Below are positions 28,484 to 34,906 of a stretch of 64,000 nt of DNA, piece after piece. The notes beneath the pieces were generated by a model, which was not told the origin of the DNA, ran no database searches, and saw nothing but the letters and a program-made list of their open reading frames with translations. The stretch's first letter is position 1; the number at the start of each line of letters is the position of its first letter. This stretch comes from Elusimicrobiota bacterium (lineage in GTDB: Bacteria > Elusimicrobiota > Elusimicrobia > Elusimicrobiales > UBA9959): assembly GCA_019135865.1 (NCBI GenBank), contig JAGVVD010000052.1, positions 231,854 through 295,853 of the forward strand, written 5' to 3'. The position numbers and the translations under genes are program-made.

Positions 28484-30060
28484 TCGCCCGCCTTTCCGCC
28501 GGCCGGGGAGGGAGAGGCATGCGGCGCGCCGTCCCCGGCCGCCGCCGGGGCGAGCGACACTATCGTGTAGTTGGAGCGCGTCAGGTACTTCCCGGCGGCC
28601 GCCGAAACGTCGGCCGGCTTCACGCGTTTGAGGCGCTCCAGCAGCGCCCAGTCGTATTTCCAGTCGCCCATGATCCTGTCGTTGTGGGAGAGGTTCTTGG
28701 CGAAATTGAGGTCGTTCTCCAGCCCCCGGACCATCTCGGCTTCATAGTTGTTGATTATCTTCTCCAGCTCCCATTCCGTGGGCGGGGTTTTTTTGACCGC
28801 GTCCAGTTCCTCCCAGACGGCGGCCTCCAGGGCGGCGGCTGTATGCGGGGCCCTGGGATAGCCGACCACCAGGAAAAGCGAGGGGTAGCGGCTGCCCGGC
28901 AGCGAATGATGCGAGCCGGCGTAGAGAGCGAGGTTCTTGCCTTCGACCAGGTTCCGGTAGAAGCGCCCCGTCTTGCCGTTGGAGAGCACCTCGCTGAGCA
29001 TGATCAGCGCCGGGGTGTCCGGGTGGGCTTCCCCCGGGTTGTGGAAGCCCATGTAGAAGGCGGGCTGGGCGTCGAAGAAGACGTTCACGCGCCTCTCGGC
29101 GTTCTGCTCCGGCTCCACCGTGTAAGCGTCGGAGGGGAGTTCGCCCTTTTTCCAGTCCCCGAAATATTTTTCCGTCATGCGCAGCATCTCGGCGGCGTCC
29201 ACGTCGCCCACTATGGCCAGCGTCGCGTTATTGGGAACATAGAACCGGGCGTAGAACTCCTCGGCGTCGGTGCGGGTCAGCTTCTTCAGGTCGTCCATCC
29301 AGCCTATCGTGGGGTTGTGATAGGGGTGGGCCTTGAAGGCGGCGGCCGAGAGGTTCTCGAAGAGGATATTGCCGGGCTTGCTCTCGCCCATGCGCAGCTC
29401 CTCCATTATCACGCTGCGCTCCTTGTAGAACTCTCGCAGTACCGGGTTCTTGAACCGGTCGGATTCCATTATCATCCAGGCCTCGGCCCGGTCGGCCGGC
29501 AGCGAGACCTGGTAGACCGTGTAGTCCACGGCGGTGGCCGCGTTCAGGCCGTTGGCGCCCAGTTTCTCGTAAGTGCCGAAGAATTCGCCCGAGACGGAGA
29601 GTTCGCCCGCCTCTTTTTCCAGGGCGGTCAGCCGTTTCGTCAGCTCGTCCACCCGGGCCTTGTCCGCCGCGTCGCCCCTGGCTTCCTCGCCTATCAGTTC
29701 CCGCGCCGTCCTCTCTATCCTGTCCAGGACCTTCTTCTCTTTGGCGTAGTTCCTGGTGTTCATCGTTTTGGTGCCCTTGAACGCCATGTGCTCGAAGACA
29801 TGGGCCAGGCCGGTCTTGCCGGAGGGGCAGTCGACATTGCCGACCTTGAAGGTCATGGCGAACGAGACCGTCGGCGCGAACTTTTTTTCCAGGATCAGGA
29901 CCTTGAGGCCGTTCTTGAGAGTATGAGAGACCACTGGCGGATATTTTGGGTCGGTCTCGACCGTCGCGCCCAGTTTTCCGAGAGCCCCGGCGTCGTGGGC
30001 TCCGGCCGACAGCGGCGCGGCCAGGAGCAGCAGCCCGGGCAGGAAGGCTGAAAGATTCAT
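28480..30060 (-). CDS. M16 zinc peptidase, catalytic subunit, exported
   Basis: 526 residues from the ATG at 30060, placed 5 nt after GGAGG; the upstream ATG in the same frame lies within that ribosome site. The signal peptide (FLPGLLLLAAPLSAGA) is followed by GKTGLAHVFEHMAFKGT with the inverted zinc motif His87-Val-Phe-Glu90-His91. A charged helical insert (about 105-150) precedes the second part of the active site (SVIMEELRMGES). The C-terminal half holds the second M16 domain. With the overlapping non-catalytic partner it likely forms a periplasmic peptide-degrading complex. Confidence 0.92.
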   Translation of the reverse strand: MNLSAFLPGLLLLAAPLSAGAHDAGALGKLGATVETDPKYPPVVSHTLKNGLKVLILEKKFAPTVSFAMTFKVGNVDCPSGKTGLAHVFEHMAFKGTKTMNTRNYAKEKKVLDRIERTARELIGEEARGDAADKARVDELTKRLTALEKEAGELSVSGEFFGTYEKLGANGLNAATAVDYTVYQVSLPADRAEAWMIMESDRFKNPVLREFYKERSVIMEELRMGESKPGNILFENLSAAAFKAHPYHNPTIGWMDDLKKLTRTDAEEFYARFYVPNNATLAIVGDVDAAEMLRMTEKYFGDWKKGELPSDAYTVEPEQNAERRVNVFFDAQPAFYMGFHNPGEAHPDTPALIMLSEVLSNGKTGRFYRNLVEGKNLALYAGSHHSLPGSRYPSLFLVVGYPRAPHTAAALEAAVWEELDAVKKTPPTEWELEKIINNYEAEMVRGLENDLNFAKNLSHNDRIMGDWKYDWALLERLKRVKPADVSAAAGKYLTRSNYTIVSLAPAAAGDGAPHASPSPAGGKAGE

Positions 30061-30103
30061 CGTTTCCTCCATAGAAAGGGGGACGGTCCGGTTCCCCGCC
30101 GTA

Positions 30104-30112
30104 ATTATACCA
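30104..30112 (-). promoter_or_regulatory. Extended -10 promoter of the M16 pair
   Basis: The minus strand reads TGGTATAAT, an extended -10 element 43 bp upstream of the ATG at 30060. No good -35 box is seen. Confidence 0.4.
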
Positions 30113-30231
30113 AGTTAAATTTATCCGCTATCGGAGAGAAAAGGCCGCGCCGGCGGCGGGATCGTTCCGCCCTTTCAGGCGGAAAGCCGGCCGGGATGGA
30201 CCGGCGTCCCGGAACTTTTTTCCCGGGGAAG

Positions 30232-30414
30232 TCAGGCGCCTGACTCCAACTTTTCCAGCGAGGCCGTTATCCCGGCGGCCGCCTGCTTCATCAGAGCCAG
30301 CATCTCTTTCTTTTCCGCCGGGGAGCAGTCCTTGTAAAGCTCGGCCGCGCTCCTGAGGCTGGCGCATTTGGAGCGCAGGTCGTGCAGCAGTTTAGAGGAT
30401 CCCTCATCGGTCAT
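30232..30414 (-). CDS. 60-residue H-box mini-protein (histidine-kinase dimerisation-like)
   Basis: The start overlaps the end of the response-regulator gene by 11 bp. The sequence is a single helical hairpin: KLLHDLRSKCASLRSAAELY, a short turn, then EKKEMLALMKQAAAGITASL. The HDLR motif followed by LRSAAELY matches the H-box of histidine-kinase DHp domains (HDLRNPLA.IRGAAELL), where the His is phosphorylated. There is no ATPase domain. It could act as a phosphotransfer or phosphatase partner of the adjacent regulator, or dimerise with the hybrid kinase at 37720 (inference from similarity by eye). Confidence 0.6.
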   Translation of the reverse strand: MTDEGSSKLLHDLRSKCASLRSAAELYKDCSPAEKKEMLALMKQAAAGITASLEKLESGA

Positions 30415-31792
30415 CGTCGCCCCCGTCGTCGTTCTTCTTCAATACGGAATAAAGCATCCTGGTCGATATTTTAAGGCCGGCCAGCGTTTTGGTGCGCTTG
30501 CCGCCGTTCTCCGCCAGGTTGCGCAGGATCATCTCTTCGGCCAGCTTGTCCAGCGCGGCCTGCAGGCCGTCCCTGAGCGCCAGCGCGTAGAGTTCGTCGT
30601 TCTCGCCTCCGGCCGGCCGCGGCGCGGCGGCCGGGACCGGGGCCTCCGGAGCTCCGGCGGCCGAGAAACCGCGCGGCTTGAGATGCCGCCCGGCGATGAC
30701 GCCGTCTATCCGTCCCTCGGGACCGCAGCAGACCAGGTCCACGAATTTCTTGACCTCGCGCGCGTTGCCGGGCCATTTATACTCCTCCAGCATGGCCCGG
30801 GCCTCGGCCGTGAACGAGAGCCGCCGTCCGCCCCTGGTGAAATGCCGTATCAGCGGGAAAAGGTCGCCGGCCCGCTCGCTCAGCGGCTTGAGTTTGAGCG
30901 TATAGCCCTGCACGCGCTGGAAGAGGTCGAAGCGCATCCTGCCGCGCGCGACGAGGTCCTTCGGGTCCTCCAGCGTGGCGCTTATGATCCGGAAATCCGA
31001 GGTCTCGGGCCGCTCGGAGCCCAGCGGGTGGAAGGTCTTCTCCTCGATGGCCTTGAGCAGTTTCATCTGCATGTTCGGGCTCATCGTGCCTATCTCGTCG
31101 AGGAAAAGCGTGCCCTTATGCGCCTCCAGCAGCCGCCCGCGTCGCGCCTCGCCGGCGCCGGTGAAGGCGCCTTTCTTGTAGCCGAACAGCTCGGCCTCGA
31201 GCAGGTCCTCCGTATAGGCCGAGCAGTTTATCGCCACGAAGGCGCCGGGTCGGCCCGAGCGGTCGTGGATAATGCGCGCCAGCGAGGTCTTGCCGGTGCC
31301 CGACGGCCCGAGTATCATCACGGGCAGGTCGGTCGGCGCGTAGCGCAGCGCCTCGGTCACCGCCGCGCGCAGTTCCGGGTCTTCCGTCACGAAAGCTGAC
31401 TCGAAGACGTCGGTGCCTGCGTCGAGCTTGCGGTTCTGCACGAACTTGCGGATGATATCGGCGATATTGGACTCTTCGTTGCCCTTGGCGTAGAAGTCCC
31501 TGGCGCCCAGCTCATAGGCCCTGTCGATGATGTCCTCGGAGTCCGAGCTGGAGACCACCACGGCATAAATGCCCTTCTCCGCGGCGGCTTTTATCGCCTT
31601 AAGTCCTGAATAGTCGTCGTCCGCGCCGAGCATCAGGTCGAAGAAGCCGATATCGTATTTATCGCGGCCAAGGTACCCGAGAGCGCTTTTCAGGTCCCCG
31701 GCCATGTCCAGCTTGTGGCCGGTCAGCTGTGCGGCCATGATCTTCTGGGCCAGTTTATCGTCCTCAAGGACGAGAATATTGAGTTTTTCCAT
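30404..31792 (-). CDS. Sigma-54-dependent response regulator (NtrC family)
   Basis: 462 residues from the ATG at 31792 (MEKLNILVLEDDK); the longer open frame upstream lacks the receiver pattern. Receiver domain about 3-120 with acidic Asp11/12 and phospho-acceptor Asp52 (FFDLML). AAA+ domain about 130-370 with Walker A GPSGTGKTS (162-170), the sigma-54-contacting GAFTGA loop (208-213) and Walker B LFLDEI. The C-terminal Fis-type helix-turn-helix (GGKRTKTLAGLKISTRMLYSVL) binds an enhancer. It is divergent from a -24/-12 promoter at 31910, followed by an RpoN-like gene, and is the obvious activator of the three sigma-54 promoters in this region. The likely kinase is at 37720. Confidence 0.95.
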   Translation of the reverse strand: MEKLNILVLEDDKLAQKIMAAQLTGHKLDMAGDLKSALGYLGRDKYDIGFFDLMLGADDDYSGLKAIKAAAEKGIYAVVVSSSDSEDIIDRAYELGARDFYAKGNEESNIADIIRKFVQNRKLDAGTDVFESAFVTEDPELRAAVTEALRYAPTDLPVMILGPSGTGKTSLARIIHDRSGRPGAFVAINCSAYTEDLLEAELFGYKKGAFTGAGEARRGRLLEAHKGTLFLDEIGTMSPNMQMKLLKAIEEKTFHPLGSERPETSDFRIISATLEDPKDLVARGRMRFDLFQRVQGYTLKLKPLSERAGDLFPLIRHFTRGGRRLSFTAEARAMLEEYKWPGNAREVKKFVDLVCCGPEGRIDGVIAGRHLKPRGFSAAGAPEAPVPAAAPRPAGGENDELYALALRDGLQAALDKLAEEMILRNLAENGGKRTKTLAGLKISTRMLYSVLKKNDDGGDDDR

Positions 31793-31909
31793 AATTTCTC
31801 GTATGAAAATAAATATTTTCTTTTGAAAAGAACCCCCGGATATTATACTTAAAACGCCTGTAAGCGGCATGAAAAATATGAAAAAGAACCTGTTTTAACT
31901 AAAGAATGT

Positions 31910-31925
31910 TGGCATTTAAATTGCT
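31910..31925 (+). promoter_or_regulatory. Sigma-54 (-24/-12) promoter 1
   Basis: TGGCATTTAAATTGCT matches the consensus TGGCAYRNNNNTTGCW at the invariant GG and GC with exact spacing. The same 19 bases (TGGCATTTAAATTGCTCTA) recur at 39529. It reads toward the 31-codon ORF and the RpoN-like gene, implying autoregulation. Confidence 0.85.
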
Positions 31926-31960
31926 CTATTCGTTTTGAAAGGCTATAATACGGAGGGGAC

Positions 31961-32056
31961 ATGCTTATCAATAATTTAACAATGCTGGTATCGTTCTTCG
32001 GAAGGTTCTTCAGCTTCGGCGGCTATACCGGTTATTACGGCGGCCGCTGCGTTTAA
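31961..32056 (+). CDS. 31-residue peptide, aromatic/glycine-rich C-terminus
   Basis: An ATG at 31961 lies 5 nt after CGGAGGGG, an excellent ribosome site, and 35 bp after the -12 element of a sigma-54 promoter. The product begins MLINNLTMLVSFFGRFFSF and ends GGYTGYYGGRCV: a hydrophobic first half and a Gly/Tyr tail with one Cys. It is too small to be an enzyme; a peptide signal, a RiPP precursor or a membrane peptide are options. The RpoN-like gene begins 23 bp later. Expression from the promoter is well supported by signals, but the product is unproven. Confidence 0.6.
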   Translation: MLINNLTMLVSFFGRFFSFGGYTGYYGGRCV

Positions 32057-32079
32057 CGGTTGCCTCCGGAGGGGAGCAT

Positions 32080-33135
32080 ATGGGAATAAGAGGAATGCGG
32101 GCGGGAATGCGCACAGGCGCCAGGACTTCGGCGGCCCTTATGGGGGCGCTGAAACTGGCGCAGCTGGCGGGTCTCAGCGAAGACGATTTCGAGAAACAAC
32201 TGGCCGCGCTGGAGGGGAACCGCTTCTTCCAGCTGCTCAGGACCTCCGGCGCGCTGCGCGTTTCGGAGTACCCGGCCGCCCGCTATGCCGCCCTTCATAA
32301 CGCCGGCCGCGGCATGAAGCTCTCCGCTGGGGAACTGCCGGAACTGGCCGACGGCAAAGGCGACCTGGTCGCACTGATACAGGGGATAGGGCAGGAGAAC
32401 TTCGAGAATTACTTCCTCAAGGACGCCGCGCCGGGCGACGACGAACGCGCCCGCGCCTGCGGCATCAGCCGCGAGGACGCCGCCCGTCTGCGCGATTTCG
32501 TCAATCGCGTCTATATGCAGGCCGAATTTGAGGCCCCCGCCGAAGGCCCGGAGTCGGTCGTTTTCAGCGCGGTCGCCGGCATAGACATCGAGGACGGCAT
32601 CCCGGCGCTGGCCTTCTTCCACCGCGAGATCTGGAAGGGCAGCTATAAAGTGGACAACGACAAGCTGACCGAAATGATGCGCGACCTGCCGCTCTCCGAG
32701 CGCGACGGCGTGGAGAAAGTCCTCAAGCGCGTTGAGTTCGCCGAGAAGCGCAAGACCACCCTCTACCGGGCGCTGGAGATACTCATCAGCATCCAGGCCG
32801 ACTACCTGCGCACCGGCGAGCCCGGCCGCCGCCGCCCGCTCTCCCAGAAGACCCTGGCCAGGAACCTCGAGGTCCATCCCAGCGTGCTCAACCGCCTGGT
32901 CTCCAACAAGTCCATCCGCATGCCCTGGGGCCTGGAGGCGCCGATGGTCACGCTGCTGCCCACTTCCAAGCGCGTCAACCTGGAGCGGCTCTGCTCCATC
33001 GCCGAAGAGCATCCCGCCTTCAGCGACGAAAAGCTCCGCGCCGAGCTGCGCAGCCGCCACGGCGTGGACCTCTCGCGCCGCTCCATCGCCCAATACCGCA
33101 AGGACATGTCTATTGCCTGCTCCGGCGCGCGGTAG
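32080..33135 (+). CDS. Compact, divergent RpoN (sigma-54)-like factor
   Basis: 351 residues against about 450-500 in RpoN. The tail SRRSIAQYRKDMSIACSGAR aligns with the RpoN box ([20 protein letters not shown] in E. coli). Before it, LARNLEVHPSVLNRLVSNKS and IRMPWGLEAPM match the RpoN helix-turn-helix and following SPRGIFEL region, and AEEHPAFSDEKLRAELRSRH matches ENPAKPLSDSKLTSLLSEQG. RVEFAEKRKTTLYRALEILI fits the core-binding region, and LKLAQLAGLSEDDFEKQLAALEGN recalls activator-interacting region I. The acidic region II is missing. It lies under a -24/-12 promoter and across from a sigma-54 activator, so a dedicated local sigma factor is likely. RBS GGAGGGGAG. Confidence 0.8.
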   Translation: MGIRGMRAGMRTGARTSAALMGALKLAQLAGLSEDDFEKQLAALEGNRFFQLLRTSGALRVSEYPAARYAALHNAGRGMKLSAGELPELADGKGDLVALIQGIGQENFENYFLKDAAPGDDERARACGISREDAARLRDFVNRVYMQAEFEAPAEGPESVVFSAVAGIDIEDGIPALAFFHREIWKGSYKVDNDKLTEMMRDLPLSERDGVEKVLKRVEFAEKRKTTLYRALEILISIQADYLRTGEPGRRRPLSQKTLARNLEVHPSVLNRLVSNKSIRMPWGLEAPMVTLLPTSKRVNLERLCSIAEEHPAFSDEKLRAELRSRHGVDLSRRSIAQYRKDMSIACSGAR

Positions 33136-33172
33136 GGAATTTTGGATCGAAAAAAATAAGGAGAAATTGAAA

Positions 33173-33580
33173 ATGATAAAGATAGGTCTTTCTGTCATAT
33201 CCGCCGTCCTGCTGGCCGGCTGCACCGCCGGTCCCGAACACGGTTCGGTAAAGATAGTGTCAATCAAGCCCGCCGAGAACGCGGTCATCCGCGTAGACGA
33301 CCGGCTGGATGTGGAAGCCGTCGTGGAGTATACTCTCAAGAGCGGCAAGGGGAACATCTCTCTGGTCATACAGAACGAGGACGCCGCGGGAATCGACCGC
33401 CATATAGACTCGGAGCGCTACGAACTGTCCGCCGGCAGCGGCACGCTCACGATGAAAAAGAGCCTAATAGTCCCGCAGACGACCAAGATAGGGGTCTTTA
33501 CCCCCATCTATATCGGCGGCATCTATAAGAAGACCTCGATAGTGGATCATCAGCGCTACAGGGTGGAGCCGAAGAAATAG
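33173..33580 (+). CDS. Small lipoprotein, 135 aa
   Basis: The ATG at 33173 follows AAGGAGA and comes 37 bp after the RpoN-like gene. The signal peptide ends in the lipobox LLAGC, giving a lipid-anchored protein with a beta-rich body (VKIVSIKPAENAVIRVDDRL, EAVVEYTLKSGKGNISLVIQ, SLIVPQTTKIGVFTPIYIGG), which looks like an Ig-type sandwich domain. The family is unknown to me. Position suggests co-expression with the peptide and sigma-like genes, so it may be an output or sensor component of the locus. Confidence 0.65.
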   Translation: MIKIGLSVISAVLLAGCTAGPEHGSVKIVSIKPAENAVIRVDDRLDVEAVVEYTLKSGKGNISLVIQNEDAAGIDRHIDSERYELSAGSGTLTMKKSLIVPQTTKIGVFTPIYIGGIYKKTSIVDHQRYRVEPKK

Positions 33581-33593
33581 AGGGATGCCCGTA

Positions 33594-33627
33594 GGGCCCA
33601 TGACGGAATGGGCCCCTGGACCCTTTT
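33594..33627 (+). terminator. Weak terminator after the lipoprotein gene
   Basis: A GGGCCCA/TGGGCCC stem (33594-33600 with 33609-33615) is followed 8 nt later by TTTT. The distance makes efficiency doubtful. Confidence 0.4.
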
Positions 33628-33639
33628 AAAGACAAGAGT

Positions 33640-33763
33640 CGCGGACAATACTATATGCGCAGTCTTCCTTGTAATTTGGGGGATCGGCCCCAGAGTATCC
33701 ACGATCCGGCCGTAACCGGATGTATCCAGGGAAAGCAAAAAGTATTTTGCTTTCCCTTTTTTT
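33640..33763 (+). promoter_or_regulatory. Structured intergenic RNA ending in a strong terminator
   Basis: A perfect 12-bp stem (33729-33740 with 33745-33756, GGGAAAGCAAAA arm, AGTA loop) is followed by seven T. Just upstream there are two more short hairpins (GGGG-ATCG-GCCCC and ATCCGG-CCGTAA-CCGGAT). Such a chain could be a riboswitch, an attenuator or a small RNA, or simply the terminator of the upstream operon. No known riboswitch consensus was recognised. Confidence 0.5.
33729..33763 (+). terminator. Strong rho-independent terminator
   Basis: 12-bp perfect stem with AGTA loop and T7 tail. It insulates the peptide/radical-SAM operon from the RpoN-like operon. Confidence 0.9.
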
Positions 33764-33771
33764 ATCGGAAA

Positions 33772-33800
33772 TTGACGAAAAGTCTCAAAAATGGCAAAAT
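33772..33800 (+). promoter_or_regulatory. Possible promoter of the 63-aa peptide/radical SAM operon
   Basis: TTGACG (33772-33777) and CAAAAT (33795-33800) are 17 bp apart, starting 9 bp past the terminator. A TGGCA nearby (33792) lacks the TTGC partner of a sigma-54 promoter. Confidence 0.45.
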
Positions 33801-33819
33801 ATTCGAATTAGGGGGAAAA

Positions 33820-34011
33820 ATGGCTAATAATGACAAAATAATAGCGGCGTTTCTGGTTTCTCTCGGAGTTTTCTCCTCCGGCGTGGCGACACAGTATGTG
33901 AGTTCCCTCACCCAGGACCAGAAGGTGGTTTTGCTGCAGGCCAGCAATGCCGGCGATCGGACTGTTCCTGTCGACAATACCAACACTCTGCCAATTCCTA
34001 AACAGAAATAA
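33820..34011 (+). CDS. 63-residue peptide, candidate substrate of the adjacent radical SAM enzyme
   Basis: The ATG at 33820 follows AGGGGG and lies 10 bp upstream of the radical SAM gene. Residues 6-26 (KIIAAFLVSLGVFSSGVATQ) form a hydrophobic helix. The polar rest runs SSLTQDQKVVLLQASNAGDR then TVPVDNTNTLPIPKQK, rich in Asn, Thr, Pro and Val. The pairing of a short peptide gene with a radical SAM/SPASM gene is the hallmark of ribosomally made, post-translationally modified peptides. No family was recognised and no GG cleavage site is present, so an alternative is a small membrane-anchored protein made alongside. Confidence 0.6.
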   Translation: MANNDKIIAAFLVSLGVFSSGVATQYVSSLTQDQKVVLLQASNAGDRTVPVDNTNTLPIPKQK

Positions 34012-34021
34012 ATAGTGCCCG

Positions 34022-34906
34022 ATGTCCCGATTGCGAAAATTCAGCGTCGTAGTCGGAACTAAATGTACTTTTGACTGCAGGCATTGCCTGCTGGACAAGC
34101 GCACACGCAATAAATCGTTGAAAGAGCGGGAGAAGCGGCTCCTCTGCGAAGTGGTGAGGAGATACGCGCCCGCTTCGTTTTCTTTTACCGGCGGCGAAAC
34201 TACTCTCTACGTGGACGATATCAACAGGATATCGTCCGCTTTCCCTGAAAGCAGGAAACTGAATCTTGGCATTGTGACGAACGGGAGTTTCGCCTCGAGC
34301 GTGGAGGAAGCCCGGAAGGTGCTGTCCTCTATACGCGGCCTAACCTATGTGCAGGTTTCTTACGACAAGTTTCACGCCGAATTTCTGCCCAAGCCGCGGC
34401 TCGAGAATCTTTTTAATGCATGCATGGAATCGGGGATAGGTTTCAGGGTCGTAACGACCTTGCAGTCCCCGTTTGACTTGACTGTCGTATCGGAGTTGAA
34501 AGCTATAGGTAGGTTCGAGATCGCGGTTCAAAAAATTTGCGATATAGGGGAGGCCAGGAAGAACGGCGTCGCTTTTCGGAACTTCGTTTTCGATAAAAAG
34601 GTCCTCGTGCGGATGTGCCCAAATCGCGACCAGTTGGTTTATCATTGCGGGAAAGGTTTTTCTATTTGTTGCGCGAACCTTGTCTATAATGGTTTCGGTA
34701 AATACTGTCTGCATAAGACTCCGGAGGCTCATTTTAGCAGCGAGTTCTATGGGGTGATGCGTAATGCCGTTCTCGGAAAGTTGTTTGATAAACATGGGGG
34801 AGACCCCGCGTCTCTGCGCCCCGAGCATTCTTCGCCGTGCGCTCTCTGCGAGCATATTTTCAAGACCACGGATATCGTAAAAACATGGATGAAAAGAAAA
34901 AGATAG
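34022..34906 (+). CDS. Radical SAM enzyme with SPASM/twitch-like C-terminus
   Basis: 294 residues. The 4Fe-4S cysteines are Cys15, Cys19 and Cys22 (CTFDCRHC), followed by a SAM-binding GGET (57-60) and a beta/alpha barrel (GIVTNGSFASS, YVQVSYDKFH). Seven later Cys (199, 209, 216, 217, 229, 273, 276; for example CPNRDQLVYHC, ICCANL, SPCALC) could bind auxiliary clusters as in SPASM/twitch peptide maturases. It begins 10 bp after a 63-aa peptide gene and overlaps the next gene by 22 bp. AT-richer than the chromosome around it, consistent with acquisition by transfer. Peptide modification is the leading hypothesis; the chemistry cannot be told from sequence. Confidence 0.85.
   Translation: MSRLRKFSVVVGTKCTFDCRHCLLDKRTRNKSLKEREKRLLCEVVRRYAPASFSFTGGETTLYVDDINRISSAFPESRKLNLGIVTNGSFASSVEEARKVLSSIRGLTYVQVSYDKFHAEFLPKPRLENLFNACMESGIGFRVVTTLQSPFDLTVVSELKAIGRFEIAVQKICDIGEARKNGVAFRNFVFDKKVLVRMCPNRDQLVYHCGKGFSICCANLVYNGFGKYCLHKTPEAHFSSEFYGVMRNAVLGKLFDKHGGDPASLRPEHSSPCALCEHIFKTTDIVKTWMKRKR

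Noticed and set aside
33792..33805. TGGCA upstream of the 63-aa peptide as a fourth sigma-54 promoter
   Set aside because: No TTGC at the -12 position; a sigma-70-like pair fits better.
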